DNA of 64,000 nt, taken from Pseudomonadales bacterium. GTDB taxonomy: Bacteria > Pseudomonadota > Gammaproteobacteria > Pseudomonadales > Pseudohongiellaceae. Below are positions 63,493-64,000 of the stretch, one piece after another. Each line of letters begins with the position of its first letter. Positions within the stretch are counted from its first letter, which is position 1. The notes beneath the pieces are model-generated. The model worked only from the letters and a program-made list of their open reading frames with translations, searched no databases and was not told where the DNA came from. A program made the position numbers and the translations under genes. The stretch is taken from assembly GCA_024234395.1 (NCBI GenBank), contig JACKOH010000001.1, forward strand, positions 949,001 through 1,013,000. The letters are read 5' to 3'.

Positions 63493-63744
63493 ATGCAAGC
63501 ATCAGGAATCAAGCGTGCAGTAACGCTGGAGCATCAACTGGCCGAACGCTTTGGTTTGTTGTTGTCGCAAGCGCAACTGGCAGAGTTGCTGGGACGCTCC
63601 ACGGGTGGCCTGCGTTACAGTCTGAGCTACCCCTGCGACCAGCAGACCCGATCACTCAAGGCCTGTGGTCGCAAGATCGGTCGACGTGTGTATTACCCGG
63701 CCTCGGAGGTGGCAAGGATCATTCTCGGTAACGATGAAGCATGA
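63493..63744 (+). CDS. Small DNA-binding-type protein of a mobile element
   Basis: The 83-residue protein starts at the ATG at 63493 after an excellent AGGAGAGGA site. The sequence has an HTH-like segment (LLLSQAQLAELLGRSTGGLRY) and a C-terminal IGRRVYYPASEVARIILG typical of small excisionase- or AlpA-like proteins. I cannot assign a specific family. It overlaps the next gene by 4 nt (ATGA), so the two are probably co-expressed, perhaps for element replication or control. Confidence 0.72.
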   Translation: MQASGIKRAVTLEHQLAERFGLLLSQAQLAELLGRSTGGLRYSLSYPCDQQTRSLKACGRKIGRRVYYPASEVARIILGNDEA

Positions 63745-64000
63745 GTAATACCATCATCCGTGCGCCACGACGCTATCGTTTTGTAACGATCAATCAAGAC
63801 GCCGTGGAAGATTCACGCCTTTCCTGGGCGGCGCGTGGCCTGCATGGCTACCTGCTTTCCCGGCCGGATGACTGGAAGGTGCTCATCAAAGATCTGCAAC
63901 GCCGCGGCGATTTAGGGCGCGACGGTATCTACAAGCTACTCCGGGAACTGCGCGAGACCGGCTATGTTCGATACGAACGCACTCGCGATGAGCAAGGTCG
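63741..64000 (+). CDS. Helix-turn-helix domain protein, cut by window edge
   Basis: The frame is open from the ATG at 63741 to the end of the window (86 codons visible; MSNTIIRAPRRYRFVTINQ). A winged-helix-like part is seen: LSWAARGLHGYLLSRPDDW, then DLGRDGIYKLLRELRETGYV. This layout resembles the N-terminal domain of replication-linked or DnaD-like helix-turn-helix proteins of phages and integrative elements, which test genes such as primases often follow. The C-terminal part is missing, so the function stays open. Confidence 0.7.
   Translation, partial: MSNTIIRAPRRYRFVTINQDAVEDSRLSWAARGLHGYLLSRPDDWKVLIKDLQRRGDLGRDGIYKLLRELRETGYVRYERTRDEQG

Overview
This is a 64 kb chromosomal window from a GC-rich gammaproteobacterium. 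The gene orders trpBA-accD-folC-SPOR-cvpA-purF, topA/lexA/nagZ, lolCDE/comEC/exbBD/lpxK/kdsB/murB and gacA-uvrC-pgsA-tRNA(Gly, Cys, Leu) resemble those of Pseudomonas and its marine or oil-associated relatives. The outer-membrane genes (lolCDE, msbA, lpxK, kdsB) show a Gram-negative LPS-bearing cell. I cannot name the genus from the sequence alone.

Layout. 1-7170: a plus-strand biosynthetic run (trpB partial, trpA, accD, folC, a SPOR protein, cvpA, purF). 7201-19134: two complete but different MoxR-type chaperone systems face each other. The plus-strand one is moxR-DUF58-TgpA transglutaminase. The minus-strand one is moxR-DUF58-DUF4381-batA-batB/C-batD. A SUI1/YciH gene lies between their ends, and a 262-bp multiply palindromic element is wedged against the start codon of the first DUF58 gene. 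19342-25444: glutaredoxin-like protein, tatD, ilvE, topA and convergent lexA with its own LexA operator. 25485-29475: a REP-like palindrome, a small DUF6763-like gene, a non-coding stretch with thirteen 15-bp tandem units, then nagZ, an MscS-type channel and a phosphoribosyltransferase. 29569-36975: a minus-strand AddAB-like helicase/nuclease pair and the tRNA selenouridine synthase mnmH. 37108-39609: a DUF1285 gene and etfBA. 39754-42714: rne, followed by 1.37 kb without a recognisable gene and a serine-recombinase homologue whose catalytic serine position is threonine. 44803-57408: the envelope cluster lolCDE, comEC, exbBD, msbA, lpxK, ycaR, kdsB, a low-molecular-weight phosphatase and murB. 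57808-61895: gacA/uvrY-type regulator, uvrC, pgsA and three tRNA genes.

The last 2.1 kb (61896-64000) is the beginning of an integrated mobile element. A tyrosine integrase lies just downstream of tRNA-Leu(UAA), followed by divergent small helix-turn-helix genes and the start of a winged-helix-like protein cut by the window edge.

Most of the window is conserved housekeeping DNA. The parts that merit a second look are the three-way-junction palindromic element (8238-8499), the 15-bp repeat array (26283-26477), the altered recombinase between rne and lolC, the long rne upstream region, and the left end of the element at tRNA-Leu. I did not find convincing evidence of a wholly new defence or biosynthetic system inside the window. 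The unseen remainder of the mobile element beyond 64000 is the most likely place for accessory cargo.
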